Both the position numbers and the translations under genes were made by a program. A DNA stretch of 64,000 nucleotides from Pseudomonas sp. G34 (GTDB taxonomy: Bacteria; Pseudomonadota; Gammaproteobacteria; Pseudomonadales; Pseudomonadaceae), in NCBI RefSeq assembly GCF_031119625.1, contig NZ_JAVHZV010000009.1:186001-250000 (forward strand). Reading direction: 5' to 3'. How positions within the stretch are numbered: position 1 is the first letter of the stretch; every line of letters begins with the position of its first letter. Under the pieces are notes generated by a model that had not been told where the DNA came from, did not search any database, and saw only the letters and a program-made list of their open reading frames with translations. Positions 51,382-59,733 of the stretch are shown here, piece after piece.

Positions 51382-52311
51382 TTACTTGGCTGCTTCTTTG
51401 CTGCGGCTCAAACTCAGCACATAGGCAGCCAGCAGGTGCACCTTGTCGTTGCCCAGGTACGGCTCCTGGGCCGGCATCTGGCCGTTGCGGCCATAGCGGA
51501 TGGTCTGCTGCAGTTGCGCCAGGCTCGAGCCGTAGATCCAGCCACCCGGGTGAGTCAGGTCCGGTGCGCCCATGGCCGCCGTGCCGGTGCCCGCCGGGCC
51601 GTGGCAGGCCACGCAGGTGGTGGAGAACAGCTGCTTGCCCTGTTCCAGGTCGACGTTGCTGCCCTCGGCCAGCGGCAGGCCCGCCAGTTCATGGCGCACG
51701 TAGCCGGCGACGTTGCGCACGCCGTCATCACCGAGCACCTGGCCCCAGGCCGGCATCACGCCGATGCGGCCGTTGAGGATGGTGGTCTTGATGGTCTCGG
51801 CATCGCCGCCCCAGCGCCAGTTCGCGTCGGTCAGGTTGGGAAAGCCCACCGCGCCCTTGGCGTCCGAGCCGTGGCAGATCGAGCAGTAGGTGGCGAACAG
51901 CCGGCCGCCCATCTTCAGCGCCTGCTCGTCCTGGGCCACCTGCTCCAGGGGCATGGCCGAGTACTTGGCGAAGATCGGCCCGTACTGTGCGTCGGCCTTG
52001 GCCACCTCGCGCTGCCACTGGGCGACTTGCGTCCAGCCGTCTTCATAGCCCGGCAGCAGGCCCTTGAAGTTGCCCAGGCCTGGATACAGCGCCAGGTAAC
52101 CGGCGGCGAAGATCAGCGTGCCGAGAAACAGCATGAACCACCAGCGCGGCAGGGGATTGTCGTATTCCTCGATGCCATCGAAGGAATGGCCCATGGTCTG
52201 GTCGGTGGTGTTGTTGCGTTCCCCCTTGCGCGTGGCGAACAGCAGCCAGAACAACGCGACCAGGCTGCCGAGGGTCAGCAGCGTGATGTACCAGCTCCAG
52301 AACGTGCTCAT
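51382..52311 (-). CDS. ccoP2: cbb3 oxidase subunit CcoP, copy 2
   Basis: A 309-residue dihaem cytochrome c with two N-terminal helices and haem sites YCSICHGSD and TCVACHGPA. Same plan as CcoP1. Overlaps ccoQ2 by 4 nt. A repeat cluster follows 5 nt later. Confidence 0.96.
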   Translation of the reverse strand: MSTFWSWYITLLTLGSLVALFWLLFATRKGERNNTTDQTMGHSFDGIEEYDNPLPRWWFMLFLGTLIFAAGYLALYPGLGNFKGLLPGYEDGWTQVAQWQREVAKADAQYGPIFAKYSAMPLEQVAQDEQALKMGGRLFATYCSICHGSDAKGAVGFPNLTDANWRWGGDAETIKTTILNGRIGVMPAWGQVLGDDGVRNVAGYVRHELAGLPLAEGSNVDLEQGKQLFSTTCVACHGPAGTGTAAMGAPDLTHPGGWIYGSSLAQLQQTIRYGRNGQMPAQEPYLGNDKVHLLAAYVLSLSRSKEAAK

Positions 52312-52493
52312 GGGGTGTCTTTCCTTACTGCTGCTTTGTTGGGTTCATCGGCGAAGGGCAGGTTGGCCGCATCGTCGAAAGCCTTGGCGCGTTTGCCGCT
52401 ATAAGCCCACAGCGTCACGCAGGTGAAGGCGATCAGTACCAGGGCGGTACCGATGCCACGCAGCATGCCGATGTCGATAAAGTCGAAAAGCAT
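52308..52493 (-). CDS. ccoQ2: cbb3 oxidase subunit CcoQ, copy 2
   Basis: A 61-residue single-helix protein, [20 protein letters not shown], with the same [11 protein letters not shown] tail as CcoQ1. Confidence 0.9.
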   Translation of the reverse strand: MLFDFIDIGMLRGIGTALVLIAFTCVTLWAYSGKRAKAFDDAANLPFADEPNKAAVRKDTP

Positions 52494-52497
52494 GGAA

Positions 52498-53106
52498 TCA
52501 CCTCTTGTTCTTCAAGGCAGTGCCGAGCACTTGCAGGTAGGCGACCAGGGCGTCCATCTCGGTCTTGCCCTTCACCGCGGCGCTGGCGCCGGCGATGTCG
52601 TCATCCGTGTAGGGCACGCCGAGAAACTGCATGGCCTTGAGCTTGGCCGGGGTGTCCTTGCCATCCAGCACGTTCTCGACCAGCCAGGGGTAGGAGGGCA
52701 TTTTCGACTCCGGCACCACGTTGCGCGGGTTGTAGAGGTGCGCACGGTGCCACTCGTCCGAGTAGCGGCCGCCGACCCGGGCCAGATCCGGGCCGGTGCG
52801 CTTGGAGCCCCACAGGAAGGGGTGGTCCCACACGCTCTCGCCAGCCACCGAGTAGTGGCCGTAGCGCTCGGTCTCGGCGCGGAACGGGCGGATCATCTGC
52901 GAATGGCAGCCCACGCAGCCTTCCTTGATGTACACGTCGCGGCCTTCGAGCTGCAGCGCGGTGTAGGGCTGCATGCCGGCGACCGGCTCGTTGACCACGT
53001 CCTGGAAGAACAGCGGGACGATCTGCGTCAGCCCGCCGATGCTGACGGCGAACACCATCAGCAGGGCCATCAGGCCGACGTTCTTTTCGACGATTTCGTG
53101 TTTCAT
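52498..53106 (-). CDS. ccoO2: cbb3 oxidase subunit CcoO, copy 2
   Basis: A 202-residue CcoO with haem site [14 protein letters not shown] and Met in [11 protein letters not shown], clearly paralogous to CcoO1. Its ATG overlaps the ccoN2 stop by 1 nt. Confidence 0.96.
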   Translation of the reverse strand: MKHEIVEKNVGLMALLMVFAVSIGGLTQIVPLFFQDVVNEPVAGMQPYTALQLEGRDVYIKEGCVGCHSQMIRPFRAETERYGHYSVAGESVWDHPFLWGSKRTGPDLARVGGRYSDEWHRAHLYNPRNVVPESKMPSYPWLVENVLDGKDTPAKLKAMQFLGVPYTDDDIAGASAAVKGKTEMDALVAYLQVLGTALKNKR

Positions 53107-54545
53107 CAGTGGGCTCCCTCAACCGAATACAGGGCGGCAGCTTCGATTTCTTCCGGCTTGCTGGCGCGCACGGTCTGCCAGGTGTTCCAGGCCATCAGCA
53201 GCATGCCGGTGAAGAAGATCGCGCCGCCGATCACCCGCACCACGAAGCCGGGGTGGCTGGCCTCCAGTGCCTCGACGAAGGAGTAGGTGAGCGTGCCGTC
53301 GCTGTTCACCGCGCGCCACATCAGGCCCTGGGCGATGCCGTTGACCCACATCGAGGCGATGTACAGCACGGTGCCGATGGTGGCGAGCCAGAAGTGCGCG
53401 TTGATCAGGCCGATGCTGTGCATCTGCTCGCGGCCGAACACCTTGGGAATCATGTGGTACAGCGAGCCGATCGACACCATGGCGACCCAGCCGAGGGCGC
53501 CGGCGTGCACGTGGCCGATGGTCCAGTCGGTGTAGTGGGAAAGGGCGTTGACGGTCTTGATGGCCATCATCGGGCCTTCGAAGGTCGACATGCCGTAGAA
53601 CGCCAGGGACACCACCAGAAAGCGCAGGATCGGGTCGGTGCGCAACTTATGCCAGGCGCCCGAGAGGGTCATCATGCCGTTGATCATGCCGCCCCAGCTC
53701 GGCGCCAACAGCACCAGCGACATCACCATGCCCAGGCTCTGCGCCCAGTCCGGCAGAGCGGTGTAGTGCAGGTGGTGCGGGCCGGCCCAGATGTACAGGG
53801 TGATCAGTGCCCAGAAGTGCACGATGGACAGGCGATAGGAGTACACCGGGCGCCCGGCCTGCTTGGGCACGAAGTAGTACATCATGCCCAGGAAGCCCGC
53901 GGTCAGGAAGAAGCCCACCGCGTTGTGGCCGTACCACCACTGGATCATCGCGTCGGTGGCACCGGCGTACAGCGAGTAGGACTTGGTCATGCTCACCGGC
54001 ACTTCCAAGTTGTTGACCACATGCAGCAGCGCCACGGTGAGGATGAACCCGCCGAAGAACCAGTTGCCGACATAAATGTGGCTGACGTTGCGCTTGATGA
54101 TGGTGCCGAAGAACACGATCGCGTAGCTGACCCAGACGATGGTGATCAGGATGTCGATCGGCCATTCCAGCTCGGCGTATTCCTTGCTGCTGGTGTAACC
54201 CAGCGGCAGGGTGATGGCCGCCAGCAGGATCACCAGTTGCCAGCCCCAGAAGGTGAACGCCGCCAGCTTGGGCGCGAACAGCGTGGCCTGGGAGGTGCGC
54301 TGTACGGCATAGTAGCTGGTGGCGAACAGGGCGCAGCCGCCAAAGGCGAAGATCACCGCGTTGGTGTGCAGGGGCCGCAGGCGGCCGAAGCTGGTCCACG
54401 GCAGGTCGAAGTTGAGCCACGGCCAGGCGAGCTGCGCTGCGATAAGCACGCCGAGCCCCATCCCGACTATGCCCCACACCACCGTCATGATGGCGAATTG
54501 GCGAACCACCTTGTAGTTATAGGCGGAACTGGTTGTTGTGTTCAT
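53106..54545 (-). CDS. ccoN2: cbb3 oxidase catalytic subunit CcoN, copy 2
   Basis: A 479-residue CcoN with the same His-ligand segments as copy 1 ([41 protein letters not shown]). Start ATG 54545 ([17 protein letters not shown]); the in-frame ORF reaching 55172 is antisense to the hydrolase and not coding. Positional equivalent of the PAO1 cbb3-2 operon, which there is ANR-controlled; no clear ANR site is visible here. Confidence 0.97.
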   Translation of the reverse strand: MNTTTSSAYNYKVVRQFAIMTVVWGIVGMGLGVLIAAQLAWPWLNFDLPWTSFGRLRPLHTNAVIFAFGGCALFATSYYAVQRTSQATLFAPKLAAFTFWGWQLVILLAAITLPLGYTSSKEYAELEWPIDILITIVWVSYAIVFFGTIIKRNVSHIYVGNWFFGGFILTVALLHVVNNLEVPVSMTKSYSLYAGATDAMIQWWYGHNAVGFFLTAGFLGMMYYFVPKQAGRPVYSYRLSIVHFWALITLYIWAGPHHLHYTALPDWAQSLGMVMSLVLLAPSWGGMINGMMTLSGAWHKLRTDPILRFLVVSLAFYGMSTFEGPMMAIKTVNALSHYTDWTIGHVHAGALGWVAMVSIGSLYHMIPKVFGREQMHSIGLINAHFWLATIGTVLYIASMWVNGIAQGLMWRAVNSDGTLTYSFVEALEASHPGFVVRVIGGAIFFTGMLLMAWNTWQTVRASKPEEIEAAALYSVEGAH

Positions 54546-54629
54546 GTCTGGGTTTCCATCCACGGTTATGGGCAGATCATCTGCAGCCCCCGCGCACGGA
54601 TAAATCCGTACACGAAAAAGGGCTTTTTT
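54546..54629. promoter_or_regulatory. Divergent ccoN2 / hydrolase intergenic region with two palindromes
   Basis: 84 bp between divergent starts contain GCAGATCATCTGC (54572-54584) and ACGGATAAATCCGT (54596-54609). Both are perfect inverted repeats and could be operators. Neither is an ANR site. Confidence 0.4.
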
Positions 54630-55328
54630 ATGAGCGAGGCAAGCATGCGAGAAGGGCAGCGAAGCGGTATTGACGCCGGTCAACAGGCACAGGAAAGCCC
54701 GGCAGCAGCGCTGCGCTGGGATCGGCCGACGGGCACCAGCCTGGCCACGCTGATCCTCGCCCACGGTGCCGGCGCGCCGATGGACAGCGACTTCATGAAC
54801 CTGATGGCAGGCAAGCTCGCCGCCCGTGGCGTAACGGTGGTGCGCTTCGAGTTCGCCTACATGGCCGCACGCCGCCAGGACGGCAAGAAGCGCCCGCCCA
54901 ACCCCCAGGCCAAACTGCTCGACTGCTGGCGCGGCGTGCATGCCGCCGTGCGACAGCAGGTCACCGGGCCGCTGGCCATTGGCGGCAAGTCCATGGGCGG
55001 GCGCATGGCCAGTCTGCTGGCCGACGAACTGGATGCTGACGGCCTGGTCTGCCTGGGCTACCCCTTCCACGCCATCGGCAAGGCCGACAAACCCCGCACG
55101 GCGCACCTGGCCGACCTGAAAACGCCGACCCTGATCGTGCAGGGCGAGCGCGACACCATGGGCGACCGCCACACCGTGGCCGGGTATCAGCTATCGGCGG
55201 CCATCGAACTGTGCTGGCTGACGGCAGGCGACCACGACCTCAAACCGTTGAAGGTGTCCGGCTACAGTCACGAGCAGCACCTGGAGGCGGCGGCGGATGC
55301 GGTCGCGGCGTTTCTTAGAACCTGTTAA
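54630..55328 (+). CDS. Alpha/beta hydrolase (Tex30/KANL3-type)
   Basis: A 232-residue single-domain hydrolase. Nucleophile elbow [12 protein letters not shown] (GxSxG), acid in [11 protein letters not shown], His in [26 protein letters not shown] is the family's oxyanion region. The substrate is unknown. Start at 54630; a second Met (MREGQRSG) lies six codons on. Divergent from ccoN2 with 84 bp between, conserved next to cbb3 genes in some pseudomonads. Confidence 0.8.
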   Translation: MSEASMREGQRSGIDAGQQAQESPAAALRWDRPTGTSLATLILAHGAGAPMDSDFMNLMAGKLAARGVTVVRFEFAYMAARRQDGKKRPPNPQAKLLDCWRGVHAAVRQQVTGPLAIGGKSMGGRMASLLADELDADGLVCLGYPFHAIGKADKPRTAHLADLKTPTLIVQGERDTMGDRHTVAGYQLSAAIELCWLTAGDHDLKPLKVSGYSHEQHLEAAADAVAAFLRTC

Positions 55329-55377
55329 CGATCCCTATGTAGATGAAGCGGCAGCTACAAGGCAGAAGCAGCCCCCT

Positions 55378-55410
55378 CGTAGGGTGGACGACGCTTCACC
55401 CGTCCACCGC
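55378..55410. repeat. REPIN-like element, copy C (left half only)
   Basis: CGTAGGGTGGACGACGCTTC then ACCCGTCCACCGC matches the left half of copies A, B and D; the right half is missing. Confidence 0.8.
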
Positions 55411-55438
55411 ACTACTAGCGGCTGCTCAACGATCCATT

Positions 55439-55485
55439 GTGGGAGCGCGCCATGCGCGCGAATCGCGGGCATGGCCCGCTCCCAC
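55439..55485. repeat. REP element (GTGGGAGC type)
   Basis: GTGGGAGCGCGCCATGCGCG, spacer, GCGGGCATGGCCCGCTCCCAC. Related to the element at 19980. Confidence 0.85.
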
Positions 55486-55562
55486 AGGTACTGCACCGAT
55501 GTCCGCTTCCGCCACTTAGCTGCCCGAATCGGAACCTGAGCTGAAAGATCATTCGGATAGTA

Positions 55563-55579
55563 CCCACGCGGAGCGTGGG
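55563..55579. repeat. CCCACGC-GGA-GCGTGGG hairpin
   Basis: A perfect 7-bp stem with a 3-nt loop. A related GTTACCACGCGGAGCGTAAC hairpin lies at 58432-58452. Confidence 0.75.
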
Positions 55580-55641
55580 AACGATCAAAAGGCAGGAGTG
55601 GACATCGGGCTCTGCCAGTTTTGTAGGAGGGGCTTTAGTTT

Positions 55642-55718
55642 GTAGGGTGGACGACGCTTCACCCGTCCACCGCTCTGCAATCGCAACGGTGGATGAAAAA
55701 AGCGCCATCCACCCTACG
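55642..55718. repeat. REPIN-like element, copy D
   Basis: Left arm GTAGGGTGGACGACGCTTCA, right arm AAAAGCGCCATCCACCCTAC. 77 bp, full-length. Confidence 0.85.
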
Positions 55719-55777
55719 GGCTGACCAAGGAGTGGAACAGGAGTCGCTGCGTCGGCGCCCTGATCCCGTAAAGAGCG

Positions 55778-56083
55778 CTATTGCATCAACCTCTGGCCAC
55801 AATGCAGGCAGTTCGCGGTCGCCGGGTCATGGTAGTCACCAGCGCGTTCGTCGAACCTATGATGGGGCGTTTTTCGACAGCGGGGGCAGCTGTAACGCAC
55901 CAGCAACTGATGCTGGCGATACAGGTTGAGCAGGCCGCCGGCAATGATCACGGCCAAGCCGATCACCACGGCGTCAGGGGCGCCGAAGATCACCAGCACG
56001 AACAGCGCGATCACCAGTACGCCAAGCAGCGACTGCAGGAAGTCCACATGATGGCGCAGGCGGTTGTAAGCGTTCTGATCCAT
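55778..56083 (-). CDS. Membrane protein with zinc-ribbon-like tail
   Basis: A 101-residue protein. Two membrane helices at about 15-32 and 36-52 (LLGVLVIALFVLVIFG, VVIGLAVIIAGGLLNLY), then CPRCRKTPHH and NCLHCGQRL, two CxxC pairs that could bind zinc. No family recognised. Isolated in the accessory region. Confidence 0.6.
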   Translation of the reverse strand: MDQNAYNRLRHHVDFLQSLLGVLVIALFVLVIFGAPDAVVIGLAVIIAGGLLNLYRQHQLLVRYSCPRCRKTPHHRFDERAGDYHDPATANCLHCGQRLMQ

Positions 56084-56176
56084 GGCAGGGCGTCCTTGTT
56101 ATCGGGTGGCCGTTGCCAGTTTGGCGTCAGTTACACCGTCATGTGCCTGGTGGAAAACAAATGAAGCAGTTTGAGG

Positions 56177-56338
56177 TTACTCGGTTGTGCTGGTCGGGCT
56201 TTCGGCTGCCTCGGCTTCCAGCTTCGCCCTGTCGGCCTTGCTGATGTATTTGGGCTTGCTGCTTTTCGGTGCCAGCTTGGCGTTGGCCTTTTTCGCGTGG
56301 GCCTCCAGCAACTGCTTGATCTTCTTGCGGCGATTCAT
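56177..56338 (-). CDS. DUF2986-type small basic protein
   Basis: A 53-residue Lys/Ala-rich protein starting MNRRKKIKQLLEAHAKKANA, followed by LAPKSSKPKYISKADRAKLE. This matches the short DUF2986 family of gamma-proteobacteria as I recall it. Function unknown; charge suggests nucleic-acid binding, which is only a guess. Confidence 0.75.
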   Translation of the reverse strand: MNRRKKIKQLLEAHAKKANAKLAPKSSKPKYISKADRAKLEAEAAESPTSTTE

Positions 56339-56377
56339 GGTGCTACCTGCGTCTCGATCGGTGGTTTGGTGTGTGGC

Positions 56378-56806
56378 TCAGCCTGCGTTTTTGGTCAGCC
56401 CCATGCCCTGGCTTGCCGGTGCCGTCAGCGCAAAGCCGAACTGCTGATAGAGGCGATACGCCTCACCGTCGGCGATCAAACTGACGTACGCCGATTCTGG
56501 CACTTCGCGAGCGATGTAATCGCTGATTGCGGCCATGATCTGCTTGCCCAGGCCACGCCCTTGATGGGCCGGCAGCACGGCGATATCCACCACCTGATAG
56601 AACGCGCCGCCGTCACCGATCACCCGGCCCATGCCGACAGGCTCGCCAGCGCAGAGGATCTGCACGGCGAACAGGCTGTTGGGTAAACCACGGCTTGCCG
56701 CCTCGACGGTCTTGGCGCTCAGCCCGGCTGCAGTGCGCAGATGGCGGTAGGTCTCCACCGACGGGATGGCGTGCAGGATGGAGTAGGCGGTGGCGTTTTC
56801 GGTCAT
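56378..56806 (-). CDS. GNAT-family acetyltransferase
   Basis: A 142-residue GNAT enzyme. The acetyl-CoA motif A is VVDIAVLPAHQGRGLGKQIM (QGRGLG loop) near residue 80. Start at 56806 (MTENATAYSILHAIP), just before which GGAAT... on the minus strand may serve as RBS. It uses acetyl-CoA to modify an unknown amine. Same strand and 17 nt downstream of the next acetyltransferase gene. Confidence 0.85.
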   Translation of the reverse strand: MTENATAYSILHAIPSVETYRHLRTAAGLSAKTVEAASRGLPNSLFAVQILCAGEPVGMGRVIGDGGAFYQVVDIAVLPAHQGRGLGKQIMAAISDYIAREVPESAYVSLIADGEAYRLYQQFGFALTAPASQGMGLTKNAG

Positions 56807-56823
56807 GGGAGAAATTCCTGAAA

Positions 56824-57363
56824 TCACTGCAGTGCTACAGCTGGCGTGTGCCAGCTCAGCAGCAGTGTCTGGCTGCCGCCGTCTTCTGGCAAGGTGTCGA
56901 TAAGCGTCATGCCAGCCTTGCTCAGCACCCGCCGGGAAGCGGCATTGTCCGGCGCGACGGTGGCGATGATCTGCGTCAGGCCCAGCTGCCGGGCCGCGTA
57001 GGGTAGCAGGGCGCACACCACTTCGCTGGCATAGCCATGGCCCCAGTGCTCGCGGGCGAAGGCGTACTTCACCTCGGGTTTGTCCTGATCATCGGGGTGC
57101 ACCAGCCCGCAGAAGCCGATCACCGCGCCGCCGTCGCGCAAGGTCACCGCGTACATGCCGTAGCCGCGCTGCCGGTAGTTGTTCGCCGTCACGTCGAGCC
57201 AGTTGGCCGCCTGTTGCGGCGTCAGCGCCACGCCATCACCGACCCAACGCATGGCCTCGGCATCGCCGTAGATCCGCAGCAGCGGCTCCACGTCATCAGG
57301 CACCCAGCGCCGCACCAGCAGGCGCTCGGTCATCAGCACGAGCGTGCCATCGAGTTCCTTCAC
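56824..57363 (-). CDS. GNAT-family acetyltransferase (RimJ/RimL type)
   Basis: A 179-residue GNAT with N-terminal ELDGTLVLMTERLLVRRW and the C-terminal signature GHGYASEVVCALLPYAARQL and VAPDNAASRRVLSKAGM, typical of ribosomal-protein or small-molecule N-acetyltransferases. The GTG at 57363 (overlapping the preceding gene's TGA as GTGA) is chosen over ATG 57333 because the family usually has about ten residues before TERL. Substrate unknown. Confidence 0.82.
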   Translation of the reverse strand: MKELDGTLVLMTERLLVRRWVPDDVEPLLRIYGDAEAMRWVGDGVALTPQQAANWLDVTANNYRQRGYGMYAVTLRDGGAVIGFCGLVHPDDQDKPEVKYAFAREHWGHGYASEVVCALLPYAARQLGLTQIIATVAPDNAASRRVLSKAGMTLIDTLPEDGGSQTLLLSWHTPAVALQ

Positions 57364-57686
57364 GGCTGGTCGCCCTGTGCGGTGAGGTAGCGTGCCAACA
57401 ACAACGGCAAGGCCTTCTCGCGCCAGAAGACCAGGCTGATTCCACCCGACGACATGCCGCCATGGGCGTGCCGCTCGACGAATACGGACGACTGCTCCGC
57501 GTATGGCGACAAGCCAACCAGGCGCTCGAAGGTGGCATCTAGAATTTCGGCCAGCTGCGCTTCGCTTCGCGGAAGCGGCAAGGCGGCCAGCGCCTCGCTC
57601 ATTTCCCGCCACAGATAGGGATCGCCCCGCAGACCCCACTGGCTGGGATCAGGCTGGAAGAGGTCGGATAGGGTAGTGCTGGACAT
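57360..57686 (-). CDS. Hypothetical protein
   Basis: A 108-residue protein (MSSTTLSDLFQPDPSQWGLR...) without signal peptide or membrane helix; WREMSEALAALPLPRSEAQL is helical and HAHGGMSSGGISLVFW lies near the end. An alternative start at 57734 adds 16 residues and would overlap the DUF6966-like gene. Coupled to the following GNAT gene by GTGA. Function unknown. Confidence 0.6.
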   Translation of the reverse strand: MSSTTLSDLFQPDPSQWGLRGDPYLWREMSEALAALPLPRSEAQLAEILDATFERLVGLSPYAEQSSVFVERHAHGGMSSGGISLVFWREKALPLLLARYLTAQGDQP

Positions 57687-57723
57687 CGATTCAGGTGATC
57701 TCTGCTGTGGTGTACGCGTGATG

Positions 57724-58062
57724 TCAGTCGACATCGGTGGCGTTGCGCAACCTTATCGCCCGGGCCGCCATATAGACGCGGTTCGAGGCCTCATCCAACG
57801 ACTCCATGCCGACAATGAAGCGGCCATTTTGCCACGGCGCGTAATCGTTGAAGCTGCCCATGCCGCCGTAAACGGACATCACCGAACACGCCAGGCCGGT
57901 CAGCTCATCCCCATCGTAACGGCTGCCCGCCAGCGCTCGGGCAGTCGCCAGGCAATTGCGGAAATGCGTGCCCCAGTGGCTATCGGGGTCGAGGGCGAGA
58001 ATCTCGGTGAGCGCTTCAAGGTGAACGATTAGTTCGTTCAGCTGGGTTTGCGGATTGGTCAT
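57724..58062 (-). CDS. DUF6966-like hypothetical protein
   Basis: A 112-residue soluble helical protein (LNELIVHLEALTEILALDPD; HFRNCLATARALAGSRYDG; SVYGGMGSFNDYAPW). I associate it with DUF6966-type proteins by recalled pattern only. First of three coupled genes with the hypothetical protein and the GNAT. Function unknown. Confidence 0.55.
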   Translation of the reverse strand: MTNPQTQLNELIVHLEALTEILALDPDSHWGTHFRNCLATARALAGSRYDGDELTGLACSVMSVYGGMGSFNDYAPWQNGRFIVGMESLDEASNRVYMAARAIRLRNATDVD

Positions 58063-58104
58063 GGTGCGCCGGGTTGTGGGTCTGTATCGAACGAGGAGTA
58101 TGCC

Positions 58105-58335
58105 TCAGGCGTTTCCACGTTGAGGCTCCGTCCCATGGATAAACACCGTGTAGGTATCGGCGGGCCGGTGCTGTCAGCCAGGTCAAGAGCATGGCTGATG
58201 GCGCCGCGATGATAGGTGCCGTGGTTGACCAGATGGAAGATCGCTACTTCACGGTTCAGCATGCCCTGCTTGCCATCCACGAAAACAAAGCGAATAGGCT
58301 CCTGAAATTGCGCAGGTTCAAGGCCTTCAAGGTAC
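58105..58335 (-). pseudogene. DinB-family protein, truncated and frameshifted
   Basis: The reading frame REVAIFHLVNHGTYHRGAIS, HALDLA is the metal-site region of DinB-like proteins (His in HLVNHGTYHRG). It then shifts frame at about 58167; the other frame continues RPADTYTVFIHG to a TGA at 58105. Upstream, EPIRFVFVDGKQG is in frame but the N-terminal ~110 residues and the start codon are missing, cut close to the REPIN copy at 58343. The original would be a ~160-residue metal-dependent DinB enzyme. Not functional. Confidence 0.75.
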
Positions 58336-58342
58336 TCAGCTT

Positions 58343-58420
58343 AGTAGGGTGGACGACGCTTCATCCGTCCACCAATTTCAGAGTGCAATGGTGGATGAAA
58401 AGAGCGTCATCCACCCTACT
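58343..58420. repeat. REPIN-like element, copy E
   Basis: AGTAGGGTGGACGACGCTTC on the left, GAAAAGAGCGTCATCCACCC on the right; 78 bp. Flanks CAGCTT and TGCT are shared with copy F, so E and F are recent sisters. Confidence 0.88.
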
Positions 58421-58429
58421 TGCTGCCAG

Positions 58430-58485
58430 TGCGTTACCACGCGGAGCGTAACGATAAGACCGGACGGTTTGAATATTTGTTAGGG
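58430..58485 (-). other. Truncated attC site (attC-d)
   Basis: On the minus strand the right-hand cassette gene's stop (TAG) is followed by CCCTAAC (58479-58485), a RYYYAAC-type core. No partner GTTRRRY is found at 60-100 bp; instead a GTTACGCTCCGCGTGGTAAC hairpin and REPIN E follow. It looks like an attC cut by repeat insertion. Confidence 0.55.
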
Positions 58486-59193
58486 CTACAGCGAACCCAT
58501 TTTGGGAAAGGTAAGTGTATTAAAGAGTCGGTAGTGCCAATTTAGGAGATCTTTTATTTCACCCAGAATTGTTGCGTGCTTTATAAGGACGTAATTTAGT
58601 TCGCCGTTAATGTATTCTTTCCATAAGCGCTCCGTGTACTGATGGTCAGAGTGTTGAAGAATTCCGTTGTAAATGTAGCCAAACTCGCATTCAGCTAAGA
58701 TTTTTCGAACTGCCCGAACTCTCTCCGCGAGACTGGCCCTGAATTCGGTCGTTATATCTTTGCCATTCTCGTGTTGAACGGTAATGGAAAGATATCTTGT
58801 TGGGTCGGCACCAAGTTTCTTATGGCACCAAGCGTGAATGTTCTGATAGTGGACGGAGTCCCCCTGGTTCTGGATGATCGGGCGATACTCATTTAACACA
58901 TGCTTAATATCGTCGATGTTGTTTGGGAAGTATCTGCCTTTGTGCTCTGCGATATTTACGCTATCTACTGTAGGTAATGATTCATACTTCGTGACGAAGC
59001 AAAAAGACTGAGCGCGTTCAAAGTCCGTAAGTACATCCAGGGGTGCGCTTATTACGTAGCGAAACGATATATTTCCTGAGATTATCGTCGTGAGTTCTGC
59101 GTGCCCCTTCTCAATGATGCGCACGATGTCTTTGTTAATGGCATCGAATTTGGCTTGAATATCTGCAGGGGATTCCTTCTGAAGAATATTCAT
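58486..59193 (-). CDS. Cassette-borne protein of unknown function (235 aa)
   Basis: A 235-residue protein (MNILQKESPADIQAKFDAIN...; YRPIIQNQGDSVHYQNIHAW; SDHQYTERLWKEYINGELNY). No motif, signal peptide or membrane helix recognised; helical and hydrophilic. The gene lies between an attC site (starts 8 nt behind GTTAGGG) and a truncated attC at its stop, the plan of an integron cassette. AT-rich: 22 of 60 bases G/C at 58561-58620, far below its neighbours, a sign of transfer. No RBS-like sequence other than the attC flank is clear. Confidence 0.7.
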   Translation of the reverse strand: MNILQKESPADIQAKFDAINKDIVRIIEKGHAELTTIISGNISFRYVISAPLDVLTDFERAQSFCFVTKYESLPTVDSVNIAEHKGRYFPNNIDDIKHVLNEYRPIIQNQGDSVHYQNIHAWCHKKLGADPTRYLSITVQHENGKDITTEFRASLAERVRAVRKILAECEFGYIYNGILQHSDHQYTERLWKEYINGELNYVLIKHATILGEIKDLLNWHYRLFNTLTFPKMGSL

Positions 59194-59201
59194 TTTTGCA
59201 A

Positions 59202-59279
59202 CCCTAACTGATTAAGCTAAGGGGCAGGCTTTAGCCCATCCCAGTGAGCGAAACGAACGATTTGAGCGCATTGTTAGCA
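59202..59279 (-). other. attC site a
   Basis: 78 bp. Core CCCTAAC (59202-59208) and GTTAGCA (59273-59279) on the plus strand; inner arms AAGCTAAGGGGCAGGC and GATTTGAGCGCATT. The TAA of the 126-aa gene lies in the core. Shares CTAAGGGG and GTGAGCG(A/G)A(A/G)CGAACGA with attC-b. Confidence 0.8.
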
Positions 59280-59654
59280 GTTTTGGCCTACTAGCGGGTT
59301 TGCGGCTTCAAAGCAGTCTGTGCCTGGCATTTGCCCTTTGAAGAAACCTTCGAAAACCAACATGAATCGCTCTCTAACTTCATACACCTCGGTACGTTTT
59401 AAATTCTTAAACCTGTAGCTATCTCTTTTGTCAAAATGACAGCTAATAGAAAGTAGAGTGTAGCTAAATATTCGGAACGTACGCCACTGTATGTCAGGTG
59501 ATCTACTGCCGACGAGTTCGTACAGTGCCCACTCTAATTCCCAATACTTATCCATAGACCAATGCTGTTTTTCGTGAAGCTGTCCTGTAAATGATGTGTC
59601 TTCGTATTCATCGCACGATGCGAAGTTTTTAGCGAGTACGGATTCTGGGGTCAT
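59274..59654 (-). CDS. Cassette-borne protein, Imm41-like (126 aa)
   Basis: A 126-residue protein with YWELEWALYELVG, FRIFSYTLLSISCHFDKRDS and EVYEVRERFMLVFEGFFKGQ, then EAANPLVGQ. This pattern resembles Imm41-type immunity proteins of polymorphic-toxin systems as I recall them; no cognate toxin is next to it. Start ATG lies 4 nt behind GTTAGCT of attC-b; the stop is in attC-a. 19 of 60 bases G/C at 59401-59460, so strongly AT-rich. Immunity function is an inference. Confidence 0.65.
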   Translation of the reverse strand: MTPESVLAKNFASCDEYEDTSFTGQLHEKQHWSMDKYWELEWALYELVGSRSPDIQWRTFRIFSYTLLSISCHFDKRDSYRFKNLKRTEVYEVRERFMLVFEGFFKGQMPGTDCFEAANPLVGQNC

Positions 59655-59657
59655 GGC

Positions 59658-59733
59658 AGCTAACGTTTGGCTAAGGGGTCGGCTTCGCCGGTCCCGAGTG
59701 AGCGGAGCGAACGACCTGAGCCAATTGTTAGGC
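59658..59733 (-). other. attC site b
   Basis: 76 bp. Plus strand AGCTAAC (59658-59664), GTTAGGC (59727-59733). Inner arms TTTGGCTAAGGGGTCG and CGACCTGAGCCAAT pair with a small offset, the central part being CTTCGCCG...GAGCGAAC. The 76-bp length fits Pseudomonas-type attC sites. Confidence 0.85.

Larger units (their letters stand above)
55329..55777. repeat. Repeat-filled gap without genes
   Basis: About 450 bp. It holds half of REPIN copy C, a REP, a GC-rich hairpin and REPIN copy D (each listed). No ORF or promoter is convincing. Confidence 0.7.

Noticed and set aside
53109..54629. In-frame upstream extension of the alpha/beta hydrolase
   Set aside because: It runs antisense through ccoN2; the protein starts at 54630, and the extension shows shadow composition.
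58432..58452. GTTAC...GTAAC hairpin as the second core of attC-d
   Set aside because: It lies only 27 bp from the first core and matches a separate hairpin family (compare 55563), so it is not a complete attC.
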